DNA of 64,000 nt from Megaustenia siamemsis (GCA_032433765.1 JAVIAB010000024.1:12545959-12609958); one strand, 5' to 3'. Shown: positions 11,641 through 22,178, counted from the stretch's first letter. Made by a program: numbers and translations. Notes: a model not told the origin generated them from the sequence alone.

Positions 11641-11886
11641 ACAATTAGAACAAGTCATTTTGTTAACAACGTGAACATTAACATTTGTTAACAATGTGGA
11701 TACGCATATAAGGTCGAGCCTCATTTGTCGAGAGTCTTTGAAAAATCAAACCGTTGGCCTTTTGGAGATTCTCTGAACCTCATTAAAATATTTGCTGGAG
11801 TAAGCTTTGATGTTGGAAACCGTCAGCAGGAAAGAATGAGAAAGTTACAATTCTGCTCACAAGCTTCTTTTAATGAAGGCTAGATT

Positions 11887-12200
11887 AATTCTTCTCGGCG
11901 ATTAGTTGGTCTCGAGGCAAGACGCCGGACTCGAGACAGAGAGGTTATGAGTTCAAATCCCGGCTACACAAGTTGGGATTTATATTTATGATTTCTCTCT
12001 GCGGCAACCAAATCTGGTTTCAACAGCGAGGTCCGGCTTGAAACGTCAATTACTCATTGACGGAAAAAATATGAGTGCCTCCGAAGACGGAGTTATCTGC
12101 CTTTGCGGCGTGGGACCTCTGTGCACACGGCTGCCAGGGATAAAACGGCTTAACACGCAAAGTTCAGTTCCTAGTCTCTAGAGACATCGCCAGAAGCGAA
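11887..12200 (+). mobile_element. SINE-U, copy 1
   Basis: A tRNA-like head has B-box GTTCAAATCCC and an A-box-like TTAGTTGGTCTCG. The body contains TTTATGATTTCTCTCTGCGG, GGCTTGAAACGTCA, TCCGAAGACGGAGTTATCTG and TAGTCTCTAGAGACATCG. The copy at 24668 shares this layout along its whole length. Confidence 0.75.
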
Positions 12201-12530
12201 AGCTGGCAAATGCAAATCTTTCTTTCTGTCATCCTCGATCTCCCCTACCTTCACTTTTACCTGTTGACACACTTTCTTCAGATTTATCTCCGAAAACATG
12301 TAGCTACCACATTCATAATTCCTTTATTGTTGCTCTCTTGTTTCTTTTTTCCAGTAAAAACTCGTTCGTATATTATATCTTTTCTCTGCCCTCGTAATTT
12401 GAAACTTTCGTCTCATAGATTATATCTTTGTTGTCATAAAGGTATCTGTCACAGTATTAACTTGTTATTTATGAGTCTTATTTTTGTATACTTTAGTCAC
12501 AGTTTCCTATGTTAATAGCTAAATTAGATT
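12201..12530. other. Unassigned T-rich sequence
   Basis: A pyrimidine-rich stretch open in one frame by composition only. I see no gene. Confidence 0.4.
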
Positions 12531-12534
12531 GTTC

Positions 12535-13015
12535 ATACTTTGAAAGTACTAGGAAATAACGCGAGAGGCAAAACAGGCACTCTACAACACAATTCTCATC
12601 TCATCGTTGTGCTACCAATCCCAGGGCTGGATTTTAGACTCATGAAAAATTAATATTACCTAGATAATATGTGTTTGACTCATGATAGGAAACAGCCTGA
12701 GAGATAAGATCTGAAATGAACAACTGACGTGTACGCTAGGAGTAATTCCCGCCATTTAATATATAAAGAAACAACATATAAAATGGTTTGGCCACGCAAT
12801 GAGATACACAGATAAAAATACAACGAACGTTATGAGAACACCAGATCAAAGGGCCGACTAAGAAACTGATAGATTGAATGAAAGTTAGAAACACTAGAAA
12901 ACATAACATCAGGAGAAACAACAGAAGAGCAATTGAATGTAATCTACATCTCCAGCTCGATGCTGAAAGGTAAATCAGGAAGGAAAGAAGAAAAGGAATA
13001 ATGTAATAACTTGTT
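12535..13015 (+). mobile_element. LINE-L 3' fragment, copy 1
   Basis: Decayed plus-strand reading EITREAKQALYNTILI, then KWFGHAMRYTDKNTTN and a tail ending in SSMLKG matches the copy at 36000-36640 along its length. It is the C-terminal part of a LINE RT protein (the GH-x-x-R motif), full of stops. Confidence 0.65.
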
Positions 13016-13049
13016 CTATATTTGGTCTGTAGAACAAAGTAAAGCATCT

Positions 13050-13120
13050 TTCACTGTAATGATACTGTAATGATACTGTAATGATACTGTAGTGATACTG
13101 TAATGATAATGTAATGATAG
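13050..13120. repeat. 11-bp minisatellite
   Basis: About six units of ACTGTAATGAT. Confidence 0.9.
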
Positions 13121-13774
13121 CCGGGCAGTAAATTAGAATTTGACTAGATTCATCAATTTTAAAATTAACTAGAAAAGTGTGACAAAAATGTCACGTAAAC
13201 CAGTTCTGTCGCCGTGATCAAATAATAAAGTACAGAAACAAAGCACTCCAAACGCGTACCTTCTTTTTTGCTGGACATTTTAAAACTTGATTCAAGTCTA
13301 CACTGAAGACAATGAAGAAACTGCCACAAACTCCTTAGCTCGGTTACTGAAAGCTCTGCAGCCGTGTCAAGTGTAACTAAGTAATTAGATGAAATGTCTT
13401 CTGTGCCAAGTCTTTACCGCTGCTTTCTCTTCCTGTCTGCCTTAGTTAAATCACGTGATCTGCACAAGTAAATTAACATGTTAAAAGTGATGTGTTACAT
13501 GAACGACGTTCAATGGGACGTGTAAAATAAAGAAAGGCTTTTGTTCATTATTACAAAATAGGGCGCGTTTTCAAAAGCCAGCTTTGTACATGTTTTTATT
13601 TTTATTTTATTTTTAAAAGAATAAATTAGACATTGCTTCTCATCTTGTTTTAATGGCACTCTTTCTGGACTCCAAGTATTAGCAAATATCGCCTCTTTTG
13701 TTCAATGAATTCATCATCACTGCATGCCCTAGAACAGAGAGTTTGTCTTGTCGGCCATTGTTGTCACGAAGTGA
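13121..13774. other. Unassigned sequence
   Basis: Non-repetitive. I see no coding region or element. Confidence 0.5.
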
Positions 13775-13975
13775 CTCAGAAGTAGGTAGACGGCTCTAGG
13801 TTCATCCAGCCTTAAATGGGTACCGAATTAGTTTTTTTCTGGGACAGTAAAGCGGCAGGGGGTAATACACACCACATTACCCCCAAAATCATGTTCTGAA
13901 AGTCTGTAAAAATTATGGTCGCTAAAACTATTTCCCTGTACGCCACTTGGCGTGACGGGGTTCTTTACCATTTTA
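13775..13975 (+). mobile_element. SINE-S, copy 2 (head lost)
   Basis: It matches the SINE-S body from CCAGCCTTAAATGGGTACCG through CCACATTACCCC and AAATCATGTTCTGAAAGTCT to ACGCCACTTGGCGTGACGGG and the T-rich tail. The tRNA-like head is degraded. Confidence 0.8.
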
Positions 13976-14126
13976 CGTTTATAATATGTAAAATATATGT
14001 ATTACTGAATACCTAAAAAAACATGTATTCATGAATTAGTAAACATTACTATGAGCATCATGTAGGAGTAGGAGACACATTAGCACTGATAATCATTATT
14101 TTTCTCAACACTTAAAGGTAGGCAAC

Positions 14127-14172
14127 TGTTAGGGGGTGGGGTGGGTGGGGGGGGGGGGGAGGGTTGGGGAAT
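14127..14172 (+). repeat. G-rich tract
   Basis: Runs of 3 to 13 G (GGGGTGGGGTGGGTGGGG...) precede a SINE-S copy. It meets the simple pattern for a G-quadruplex. Confidence 0.8.
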
Positions 14173-14395
14173 GAGTGATAGCTCAGTGGTTAGTGCACTG
14201 GACTACTAAAGACAAGAGATCGGGATCGATTCTGATCGACGGCTTCCAGCCGAATTGAGACCGGAATTATTTTTTTTTCTGGGAAAGTAAAGCGACACGG
14301 GCGTAATACTCACCAGATTACCCCAAAACGAATATGCCATAACAAATATAGCATATTCCTTACACGTCATGTGGTGTGACAGAGCTCTCCCATTT
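14173..14395 (+). mobile_element. SINE-S, copy 3
   Basis: The head GTGATAGCTCAGTGGTTAGT and TGGACTACTAAAGAC, a B-box-like GGGATCGATTC, and the body with TTCTGGGAAAGTAAAGCGAC are present. The 3' half (ACGTCATGTGGTGTGACAG) is diverged. Confidence 0.82.
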
Positions 14396-14469
14396 TTCTT
14401 TAAAGGTTACAGTGATAGGAGAAATAGGTACATATAAGATCATTAGAAACAGACTTGCAGTCCTCATAA

Positions 14470-14620
14470 TGTTTGTGATGCTTTTATTGCTTGCGTTTGT
14501 CCGATGACTAAAGGAGTACAACTCTTCGTCATCTGTCCTTAAAAGGACGTTAAGTGGGCGTGTCTGCGTTGCGTTGTGGTTTTGCGGTATACCACGGGTG
14601 GTTTTATTAAACATCAAGGA
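14470..14620 (+). repeat. Dispersed repeat shared with 34195-34320
   Basis: CGTCATCTGTCCTTAAAAGG and AAGTGGGCGTGTCTG recur inverted at about 34200-34320 (CACGCCCACTTATCGTCCTT). Identity unknown. Confidence 0.55.
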
Positions 14621-14694
14621 AAGTGCAATATTCAAATAACACTTGGAATAGCGTTTGTTTTCGATTTGCGGGGAAACTACATGTTAGATCGCAG

Positions 14695-14905
14695 AGATTT
14701 CTTGCATGCAGAATTAGAATATCAGTGACGCTAAAAAATATTGCTGTTCTTTATTCCACAGATACAACAGATTCTGCACATCGGCGAATTCCTTTGATAT
14801 TTAGGACCACTGCAAATAAGATGATTCAAATATTTGTTCTACATTAAGCATGTTAATTTCCAGTTCGATCTATTTCACAGGCGTATCTACATAATACTGT
14901 TATAT
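14695..14905 (+). repeat. Repeat N, copy 1
   Basis: The segment with TTTATTCCACAGA-type sequence, GCGAATTCCTTTGAT and GGCGTATCTACATA is also present at 27905-28115 in the same orientation. Identity unknown. Confidence 0.6.
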
Positions 14906-15228
14906 ATCAAGTATTTGTGTATGTTTCTGTTTATATGTAATTGCAAATATTACATTAATTTGCTACATATTCTTCTTGATATCAGTTATACATATTATTT
15001 GTCCAAGGAAATAATATTACAGAATTACCCCACAGGTACACTTTATAAGAGACACGCATAGTATTGGCAGGTAGACGATCGTATATATCATCCACTGAAT
15101 CAGACAGAAAAGATATATGGCGGCGGGAGGTTGCGTCGTTAGTTTGAGCCAGACCAGGGTGCAATGATCAGCGCAAGGTAGAAGGACTTAACTGAAGCCC
15201 GCAAAGATCTCGCGAGTCGTCAGATCCA
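14906..15228. other. Unassigned sequence
   Basis: AT-rich, then mixed sequence. No gene or repeat recognised. Confidence 0.45.
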
Positions 15229-15335
15229 AGTTGTGTAGTTTCTTTAGTCACTTCATGGCTATTGAGTAGATGAACTGACAGTTGTGTTGTTTCTTTAGTC
15301 ACTTCATGGCTATTGAGTAGAAGAAATGCCAGTTG
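15229..15335. repeat. 51-bp tandem duplication
   Basis: TTCTTTAGTCACTTCATGGC begins at 15240 and again at 15291. Confidence 0.85.
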
Positions 15336-15348
15336 TTTACAAACGTGT

Positions 15349-15350
<2 letters not shown>

Positions 15351-15398
<48 letters not shown>
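15351..15398. repeat. (TC)n microsatellite at the LINE-G 3' end
   Basis: About 23 TC units lie next to the 3' end of the minus-strand LINE-G. The LINE-G copy at 54430 also ends in GAGAGAGAG, so the repeat belongs to the element tail. Confidence 0.88.
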
Positions 15399-15400
<2 letters not shown>

Positions 15401-16060
15401 GATCAAGACTCAATCACTGTAGGATTCCAGACTCTCTCATGAAGTCAGCTGTCTGTTTAAGCGAATCGATTGCCCCATATAGTTTCTCTTCCAGGGAGGT
15501 GGGCGTGGACCACCTTGATCTTCTCAGGTCCGTGTACTGGGGGCAATCCTGTAGAACATGTTTTGTAGTCATATTATCCAGTCTACAGTGACATAGGCTG
15601 GTTGTACCTATTTTGAATTTGGTGAACATGTGATTTCTCATTCTATTGTGGCCAGTGCGTAGGCGAAGTATGATGACTTGATCCCTCCTTGATAGTTGGT
15701 GGTATCCGTCACTCTCGTTATGCTTTGGGTGTTCTCGTTTCCATTTTTCATGGAACTGACCTTTCAGGATGGATTTGGCCTCATCATAACTGAGCGGATG
15801 GTTCTCTTGTGGTAATCTCCCTTTCTCTTTAGCTAATTTGTCTGCGCGTTCGTTCCCATGTATATTACAGTGTGATGGTATCCACTGAATGACTACTCTC
15901 TGGAAGTTGTTGCATAGTTGGTCTAGAGTTGTTCTCAAGTCATCTAGTTCATTGTTCTTGGGGCTTTTTAGTGCTGATAGTACTGACAGTGCATCAGTCA
16001 GAATCACCGATTTATTGTGCATATGTATCAATATCATAATTGAGGGATCAGCCATATTTT
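15399..16060 (-). mobile_element. LINE-G 3' part: RNase H and C-terminal region, copy 1
   Basis: A 213-codon open frame (16055 to 15414) holds the second half of an RNase H domain: VILTDALSVLSALKS with the acidic residue, then VVIQWIPSHCNIHGNERADK, where the His and final Asp are intact. A C-terminal region follows: VIILRLRTGHNRMRNHMF, then a Cys/His cluster CHCR...KHVLQDCPQY. Such domains end the pol protein of I/Jockey-group LINEs. The first RNase H strands, RT and endonuclease are missing (5' truncation); the apparent start Met is arbitrary. The open frame suggests a fairly young copy. Confidence 0.88.
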
Positions 16061-16234
16061 AATGGAGACAAAGAAATACGATGATTTCAAGAATAACATC
16101 TTGTCTGAGACGATATACATTTTAAGTAGAATTACCATTAACAATCGTAGCCATGAAATGGTAGAGATGAGAACAAATTTGCTGCAGGTGTTCTACCCTA
16201 ACGGATGTCAGGAGAAATAACAGAAATAGGACAA
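16061..16234. other. Unassigned sequence
   Basis: Short unique stretch between LINE-G and the P repeat. Confidence 0.5.
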
Positions 16235-16370
16235 AAATAACGGTATGGTTAAAGCTTTACGTAATAATTGGACGAAACAAATTTGAACGGCGTTTTGACT
16301 CAATAGGTCTTCCTCGGGAACAAAAATACAACACACACACAGATATGTAAGTAACATTTAAAAAATAATA
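16235..16370 (+). mobile_element. P repeat, copy 1 (Penelope-like 3' end), left arm of inverted pair
   Basis: TATGGTTAAAGCTTTACGTA then AATAGGTCTTCCTCGGGAAC is inverted at 18130-18275 (roughly 80 % identical by eye) and resembles the segment at 42525-42620, which adjoins a GIY-YIG-like remnant. Confidence 0.55.
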
Positions 16371-16401
16371 AATCATTAAAAAAAAAAATAATCTCGTACT
16401 A

Positions 16402-16885
16402 GAATCATCATCATCAAGTGCCAAGCCTGCTGGCGAAGGTGATCATGTCTCTCCACAACTTTGATCACCACAGTTATTTATCATTTCTGTTGTTGACCTT
16501 CTGCCAAGCCATTCTCTTAAGCTGTATGTTATCTTTTCTCTTTGCTTCCTTCTATCTCTTCGTCCCTCAATTTTCCCAGTTGTTACAATATATTCCAGCT
16601 GTTCTCTTCTCATCACATGGCCAAAACATGATGATTGTTTTTTCCTAATATTGGAAATTAGCTCTCTTTTTGCTTTGGCCTCTTTCAGGACGTTTTCGTT
16701 ACTCTTCTTAGCTGTCCATGGTATTCTCAACATTCTTCTGTAAAACTACGTTTCTACAACCTGCAGTGATTTTCTTGTCTGTTGTCCTATTGTCCATGAT
16801 TCACATCCATATGTTAAGACTGGCTCTACATAACACTTAAGAACTCATTTTCGTGTTTTCATTGTCATATAAGGATTGCATAATA
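16402..16885 (-). mobile_element. RTE-A LINE 3' fragment, copy 3
   Basis: The minus strand reads MLRIPWTAKKSNENVLKEAK, KKQSSCFGHVMRREQLEYIV, TTGKIEGRRDRRKQ and SLREWLGRRSTTEMINNC, then a CATCATC-type tail at its 3' end (16402-16414). The 5' end is at GGATTGCATAATATC, near where the copies at 18541 and 52912 begin. Confidence 0.87.
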
Positions 16886-16899
16886 TCTTTGTGCAATAT

Positions 16900-17516
16900 A
16901 CATCTTAAGAACATTGATAGAAAGATCTATAGAGGTAAAGAAAGATCTATATATGTGCTTTATAGACTACACAAAAGCATTTGACAAGGTAAAGCATGTG
17001 GAAATAATCAATATGCTGGAGAAATTCATTTCAGAAAATGAAAAATATCTTATTCAACAAATCTATGTCAATAAAAATGAGAAAGAGAGTTCATCGGTGC
17101 TATATAGAACCAATTCTGACATATGGAAGCGAATCATGGACAGTCGACAAACAAATGAAAAGACGATTGGAGGCCACAGAGATGGGATTTCTCAGAAGAA
17201 TGTTAAAAGTTCCCTGGACAGATAAAAAGACCAATGAGGAAGTTCTCAAAGAGGCCAACACAAAAAGGGGGCTCTTAAAAAACATCAGAAAGAAGCAATC
17301 AACATTTTTCGGGCACATCATGAGAAGAGGAAAGTTGGAATACTTGGTTACAACTGGCAAAATAAAAGGAAAAAAAGATCGCGGAAGACAAAGAGAGAAA
17401 ATACTGGATAGCTTGGTGTCATGGCATGGAAAACAGTCAACAACAGAACTGATACGATGCACTGTGAATAGATGATTGTGGGAGGATATGATCACCTACG
17501 CCAACCGGTATGGCAC

Positions 17517-17578
<62 letters not shown>

Positions 17579-17580
17579 AA
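16900..17580 (+). mobile_element. RTE-B LINE, internally deleted, copy 1
   Basis: An RT motif A segment (YMCFIDYTKAFDKVKHVEII) is joined by a deletion to the post-RT region (YIEPILTYGSESWTVDKQMK, FLRRMLKVPWTDKKTNEEVL, FFGHIMRRGKLEYLVTTGKI, SLVSWHGKQSTTELIRCTVN). The motif A frame is shifted against the C-terminal frame. The tail is a long ATG/GAT repeat (17518-17580). Confidence 0.85.
17518..17580 (+). repeat. (GAT)n microsatellite, RTE-B tail
   Basis: About 20 GAT units directly follow the RTE-B end (GGTATGGCACAT). Confidence 0.92.
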
Positions 17581-18015
17581 TATCTACCTCAATTTCTGGA
17601 AAGCTGTTTTTGCCGGAGCCATTCTGCATCTCACCTCTGTTGTACATCTACCATCTGAATTTAACATTGTTCCCAGATATTTAAATTCATTTACCTGTTT
17701 TAATATTGCTCCACTTGTCTTTATTTTGCTCTGAGGTGATGTCGTTTTCTTTATTGTTACCATTACTTCTGACTTTTTGCTATTAAGGCTGGGTACTTTA
17801 TTTTGGCTTTCTTTCACTATAATGTCTAATATTTCCTGTAACTCACTTTCGCTCTTAGTGATTAAGACTGTATCATCAGCATACCTTAGATTATTTATGT
17901 TATGACCTCCGATTGTTATTCCAGGCATGCCCCTTATGATCTTAAAATAATCTCACTATAAATATTAAACAAATCGGGTGACAGCACACAACCTTGCCTA
18001 ACACCCTGTTTTATT
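17581..18015 (-). mobile_element. LINE-C reverse transcriptase fragment
   Basis: The minus strand reads the RT core GVRQGCVLSPDLFNIYSEI, then MPGITIGGHNINNLRYADDT with the YADD active site, KVPSLNSKKSEVM, FKYLGTMLNSDGRCTTEV and MAPAKTAFQKLR. A frame change separates GVRQGC from YADD. Both ends are truncated; it abuts the RTE-B tail at 17580. Confidence 0.85.
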
Positions 18016-18099
18016 TGTTGAAACATTCGCAATTGGTTTACAGTTCTTTCCGTACTAGAATGGGAAATAGAAAGACAAATGTCTTCCCTCTAGACTACG

Positions 18100-18275
18100 C
18101 TGTGGTGTTTCTTTTTATTTCTCATTCTAATTTAAAATTATTTGCAATATTATATTTTTACTTACATATCTGTGTTTGTGCTGTATGTTCGTTCCTGCTG
18201 AATGCCTATTTAGCTGAAGCGTCGTTCCAATTTGTATCGTCCATTTATTACGTAAAGCTTTAACCATACAGTTTT
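18100..18275 (-). mobile_element. P repeat, copy 2, right arm of inverted pair
   Basis: It is the reverse complement of 16235-16370. The same end sequence (TTACGTAAAGCTTTAACCAT) lies at its right edge. Confidence 0.55.
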
Positions 18276-18365
18276 TTTCTGTTTTTTTCGATACATTTTG
18301 TTTTCACTTCTCCTTACAATGAGCTTTACTGCAACTTCGCATGTTTATGCATTTCTTTGCTTTGT

Positions 18366-18490
18366 CCCATCTTCTGCTTCTTTTCTCTTTCACTGATACC
18401 GAAAATGTTGTGGTTTATATCATTTGTCGTTCTTGAGCTGATCGAACTATCTGAATTAGTGATTTTCCTTTGTTGTTACATGAACAGAGC
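18366..18490 (-). mobile_element. LINE-E 3' end fragment, copy 2
   Basis: CACTGATACCGAAAATGTTG, then TATATCATTTGTCGTTCTTG, matches the LINE-E 3' end at 4800-4900 in the same orientation. Confidence 0.8.
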
Positions 18491-18540
18491 TTTGACCCGG
18501 CTTTGACCCTGACGGTAGTCATGTTTTTTTATTAGCTAAT

Positions 18541-19020
18541 AATGCAATCCATTTTTGGCAATAGAAACAAGAAATAGAGTTCTTAAATGTTATGTAGAGC
18601 CAGTCTTAACATACGGATGTGAATCATGGACAACAGGACAACAAACAAGAAAATCACTGGAGTCTGTACAAATGTGATTTTACAGAATAATGTTGAGAAT
18701 ACCATGAACAGCTAAGAAGAATAATGAAAACGTTCTGAAAGAGGCCAAAGCAAAAAGAGAGCTAATTTCCAATATTAGGAAAAAAAATCATTATTTTTTG
18801 GCCATGTAATGAGAAGAGAACAACTGGAATATATTGTAACAACTGTGAAAATTGAGGGGCGAAGAGATAGAGGGAAACAAAGAGAAAAGATACCAGACAG
18901 CTTAAGAGAATGGCTTGGCAGAAGGTCAACAACAGAAATGATAAATAACTGTCGTGATCAAAAGTTGTGGAAAGACATGATCACCTACGCCAGTAGGCCC
19001 GGTTCTTGATGATGATGATG
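18541..19020 (+). mobile_element. RTE-A short element, copy 4, with target-site duplication
   Basis: It carries the RTE-A C-terminus (ETRNRVLKCYVEPVLTYGCE, then MRREQLEYIVTTVKIEGRRD, SLREWLGRRSTTEMINNCRD) with several frame breaks and a GAT tail. ATTAGCTAAT at 18531-18540 is repeated at 19021-19030, giving a 10-bp target-site duplication and exact ends for a ~480-bp insertion. Confidence 0.87.
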
Positions 19021-19074
19021 ATTAGCTAATTTATTTAAATCAATTACAGAATACTAATATTAATTGACAATCTA

Positions 19075-19193
19075 TTAATGTGAACGTCATCAAACCATAT
19101 TCTTTTTACATGTCTTGTATCGTCTTGATATTAGTGAAATATAATACCTTGTACAATTATCTAAAAATTCATATATAATATGTTATATGTTAG
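19075..19193 (+). repeat. Repeat M, copy 1, left part
   Basis: CGTCATCAAACCATATTC to TAATATGTTATATGTTAG matches 52395-52536. The copy continues at 19448 after the SINE. Confidence 0.8.
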
Positions 19194-19447
19194 GGAGCCA
19201 CGATAGCTCAGTGGTTAGTGAGCTGGACTACAAAGGACAAGAGGTAGGGTTCGATCCAAATCGACGGCTTCCGGGTTTATCTATCCTTAAATGGGTACCG
19301 GATTTTTTTCTGGGAAAGTAAAGCGGCACGGGCGTAATACCGACCACATTACCCCAAAAATCATGTGCTGAAGGTCTGTAAAATTCATGGTCACTAACGC
19401 CATATTCCCTATACGCCACTTGGCTTGACGGGGCACTTTAGTTTTTT
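19194..19447 (+). mobile_element. SINE-S, copy 4, with target-site duplication and known empty site
   Basis: The head is GGAGCCACGATAGCTCAGTG with a B-box-like GGTTCGATCC; the full body and the tail ACTTGGCTTGACGGGGCAC then TTTT are present. ATGTTATATGTTAG flanks it at 19180-19193 and 19448-19461. The homologous M copy at about 52523-52536 has this motif once, without the SINE. Confidence 0.92.
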
Positions 19448-19560
19448 ATGTTATATGTTAGATAAATACAAATATGTAGATTGATAATTAAAACCATACA
19501 CAATTTTGTCTCTGAAATCTCTTCTGTTGCATTGGTAAAAAGCATCCGTACGGAAAGAGT
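19448..19560 (+). repeat. Repeat M, copy 1, right part
   Basis: It continues the match to 52523-52625 (ATGTAGATTGAT..., TCTCTGAAATCTCTT, GTATTGGTAAAAAGC type). Confidence 0.8.
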
Positions 19561-20747
19561 TAGATGCATCAGTTGCAATGATGGCATCTGCTACAACAAG
19601 ACACGTAGTTTGAAATTTTGAGAAATGATTATCTAAGTCGAAATTATAACGAGTGGACTAACACTGGTTGTATCTAATATGCATTTTTGTGTTCACTATT
19701 TGAGATATCCTAATGCCCCGTGCGAGATTTCATGGTAAAGCTGGACATTACTGAAACAGGGGACACTAAATGAAACAAATAAACGAGAGTGTCACGAGGG
19801 TATTGCGACTCGCTTTACATACAATGCAAGCTGGTTTGAGGCGACCAGAGTAGACTTATCTCAACAATTCGGTTTTATTTGGATTAGGAGATAACAGGAA
19901 GACCTACTGTTGATTCAACTACTGATCAATACCTCGCCTCGACCTCCTAGTTGTGTACCTGGAAACATACTAACCAACAAAGGCAATGGTCGACGCATTC
20001 TTTGTAGTGGAAACATTTACTGATATAGAAGACCTAGTATTGTAGCACCTCTAGGCCGGGCAAGTGGAACTTCTCCAGTAACAACCGATAATTCAGCTTA
20101 GCCATAACAACTCTCACATTCTGTCCTGAACACAAGAGCTTCTGTTTGTATCAACGCTTGGCATGAAGTCAAGTAACAAAGCATCGCATCGAAAATAATT
20201 AATAAAGGATAAGACGAGTCTAAAGTTGAAGTAACGAATAATGTGTGAAAACACTTGATGATAGTGACTGGGCTGTTTGCCCACGCAGGTTGTTGTTGTT
20301 GAAAGAGAGGCTCCATTTTTGTGGAGAATACTGATTGGCTGCTTAGTATCAAGGTTTTGTGCGTGGTTTACAGTTAGTATACAAGTAGTCCCGATTTCTG
20401 TCGACGTGGCGCACTGTAAGTTATCAAGTCGGTGTTGTAGTAAAACAGGAGTACTTGTTATTTCAGTAAGTTCTGTTTTCTTTTCTCGCTAAATCATCAT
20501 GCGATCATGGTATAAGTTTACATTCTTAGATCTATGCTTACTTAATTTTACTGTAATTTCTTTATTTTAGATTACATCACTTTCATTAATTATCATTTAT
20601 TGTCTGGTTATATATCTTGCTTTAATAACAGCTTGGCAACAAAACATAATATAAACATATTGGCCTCAGCCAGCTCGTATGCTTTTTCTACACGCGCCAA
20701 AAAAAAACTGACACAATACAACAGTGTGATTCAATAGATGGTTAAAA
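19561..20747. other. Unassigned sequence
   Basis: Mixed unique sequence. About 19980-20060 has weak similarity to 6040-6120 (ACTGATATGGAATACTTGGT type). I see no gene. Confidence 0.45.
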
Positions 20748-21845
20748 AAAAAACACACACATTTGGTTATTTGGTTATGGAAGGCCCCGGTATCACTGCA
20801 GACGAATTAAAATCCATAACTGCTCAACCGCCCGTGCCAGTGGAATCATCCGAATTACTAACTCATCTCCAAAACAAAGAAAGGTAGCTGTAGTCCCCAT
20901 CATAGCAGTCCCAGCACACGCCAAAAGACATAAGGCGAAACCGCACAGAAAGTGAACACGGCCAACTGTTCCCTGTTATACGATATCAGCATTCATCGTA
21001 AACAATTGGAATATCGGAACATGATCAAAACGGATGAAACGCACAGCTTACGGCTTACACAGAGCACTTAACTCAGTAGCTCCTGCAACAAGCCAGACTT
21101 GGAATATTAGGAAACTGCAACAAGGAACACTTTTCAGACATAGCTTTCATTCAATGGTTCCTGTCGCCTATCCACCATATTGCGGAAAGTTCACGTCCAC
21201 CTGAAAATGATGATCGTCATAGTATTTAAATGTATAGCGCCTGATGATGTTAGGACATCGTTTTTGACTCCAACTACGAACATACAAAACACAGTTCGCC
21301 GTATTATTATGCCCGTTGCACACCAAACAACAGATCGCAAGATTAGCGCATGGCCGGTCTTGGGACACACGATGAAACAATATGATGACGTAGCACGCAC
21401 AAAATGGCTGCGCCCATGGATTCATGATTACTCTAGTGAATGCAGTCTACAACGAACGAAATACGGTGCAAATTCCCCAAAGAGATAAAACTTCGGCTGA
21501 CTTAACGGAGCCCACCACATTAATGCGTTGGAAATTGTAAGTAACTTGCGGAAACAACTCCATCAACGGTCTTTGAACAGCACTCAGTGTGACGTAAAAC
21601 GCAGATCAACACTAGACGGTCGAAGGTCGCATTCACAACACTTGATTTGTCAGAACGGAGTATTGCCGTGCGTGCAACGCCAATTCATTGGCATAGATAT
21701 GATAAGTAGAACACTATTTTCGACTTGAATGCAGAAAATTGCAACGGAAAGCCAAAATTGATCAGATTCCAAAGCAATTTCTGCAGCGATCGAGAGAACG
21801 TGACTTAGTTCCGCCATTATGTAAACGGAAGTCACACACACATTT
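20748..21845 (-). mobile_element. Repeat F, copy 3 (near full length)
   Basis: It starts at the conserved terminus (TTTGGTTATGGAAGGCCCCG) and runs about 1.1 kb, matching the copy at 25650-26745 in reverse. On the plus strand the first 37 codons read MEGPGITADELKSITAQPPV then PVESSELLTHLQNKER and stop. The minus strand has short frames such as CANLAICCLVCNG and, at the far end, MAELSHVLSIAAEIALESDQ. Neither strand keeps one long frame, so the protein, if any, is unknown. Confidence 0.82.
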
Positions 21846-21925
21846 AAGAGTTCTTAAGTGTTATGTCAAGCCAGGTTTAACATATGATGTGAATCGTGGA
21901 CAATAGGACAACAGACTATAGCTCG
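21846..21925 (+). mobile_element. RTE-A fragment, copy 5
   Basis: GAGTTCTTAAGTGTTATGTC then ATGTGAATCGTGGACAATAG matches the start of the short RTE-A region. Its 3' part is missing. Confidence 0.7.
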
Positions 21926-22178
21926 TTTCAAATCACGTGCCCTACTTCAAAACGCTATTACTCAGTAACCGTTTGTTAAAAACTGTTGAAATTTTCCAAA
22001 TGTTATTAGAATGCAAAAGACCCTTTAAATGTATATTTAACAAATATCTTGCAGCTGCAGTTTTCTTAAAGCGGCGAATTTCTTTGATGTTTGTCAAAAT
22101 TGTAAACTGTGAACCCCTAAATAATAGAAATTACCGTAGTTGCTGGTCTATGATTAATTTTCACTAGGTAAAGGAGAT

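Noticed and set aside
14173..14250. A real tRNA gene at the SINE-S head
   Set aside because: The A- and B-box-like motifs are followed by a conserved non-tRNA body shared by all copies; it is a SINE head.
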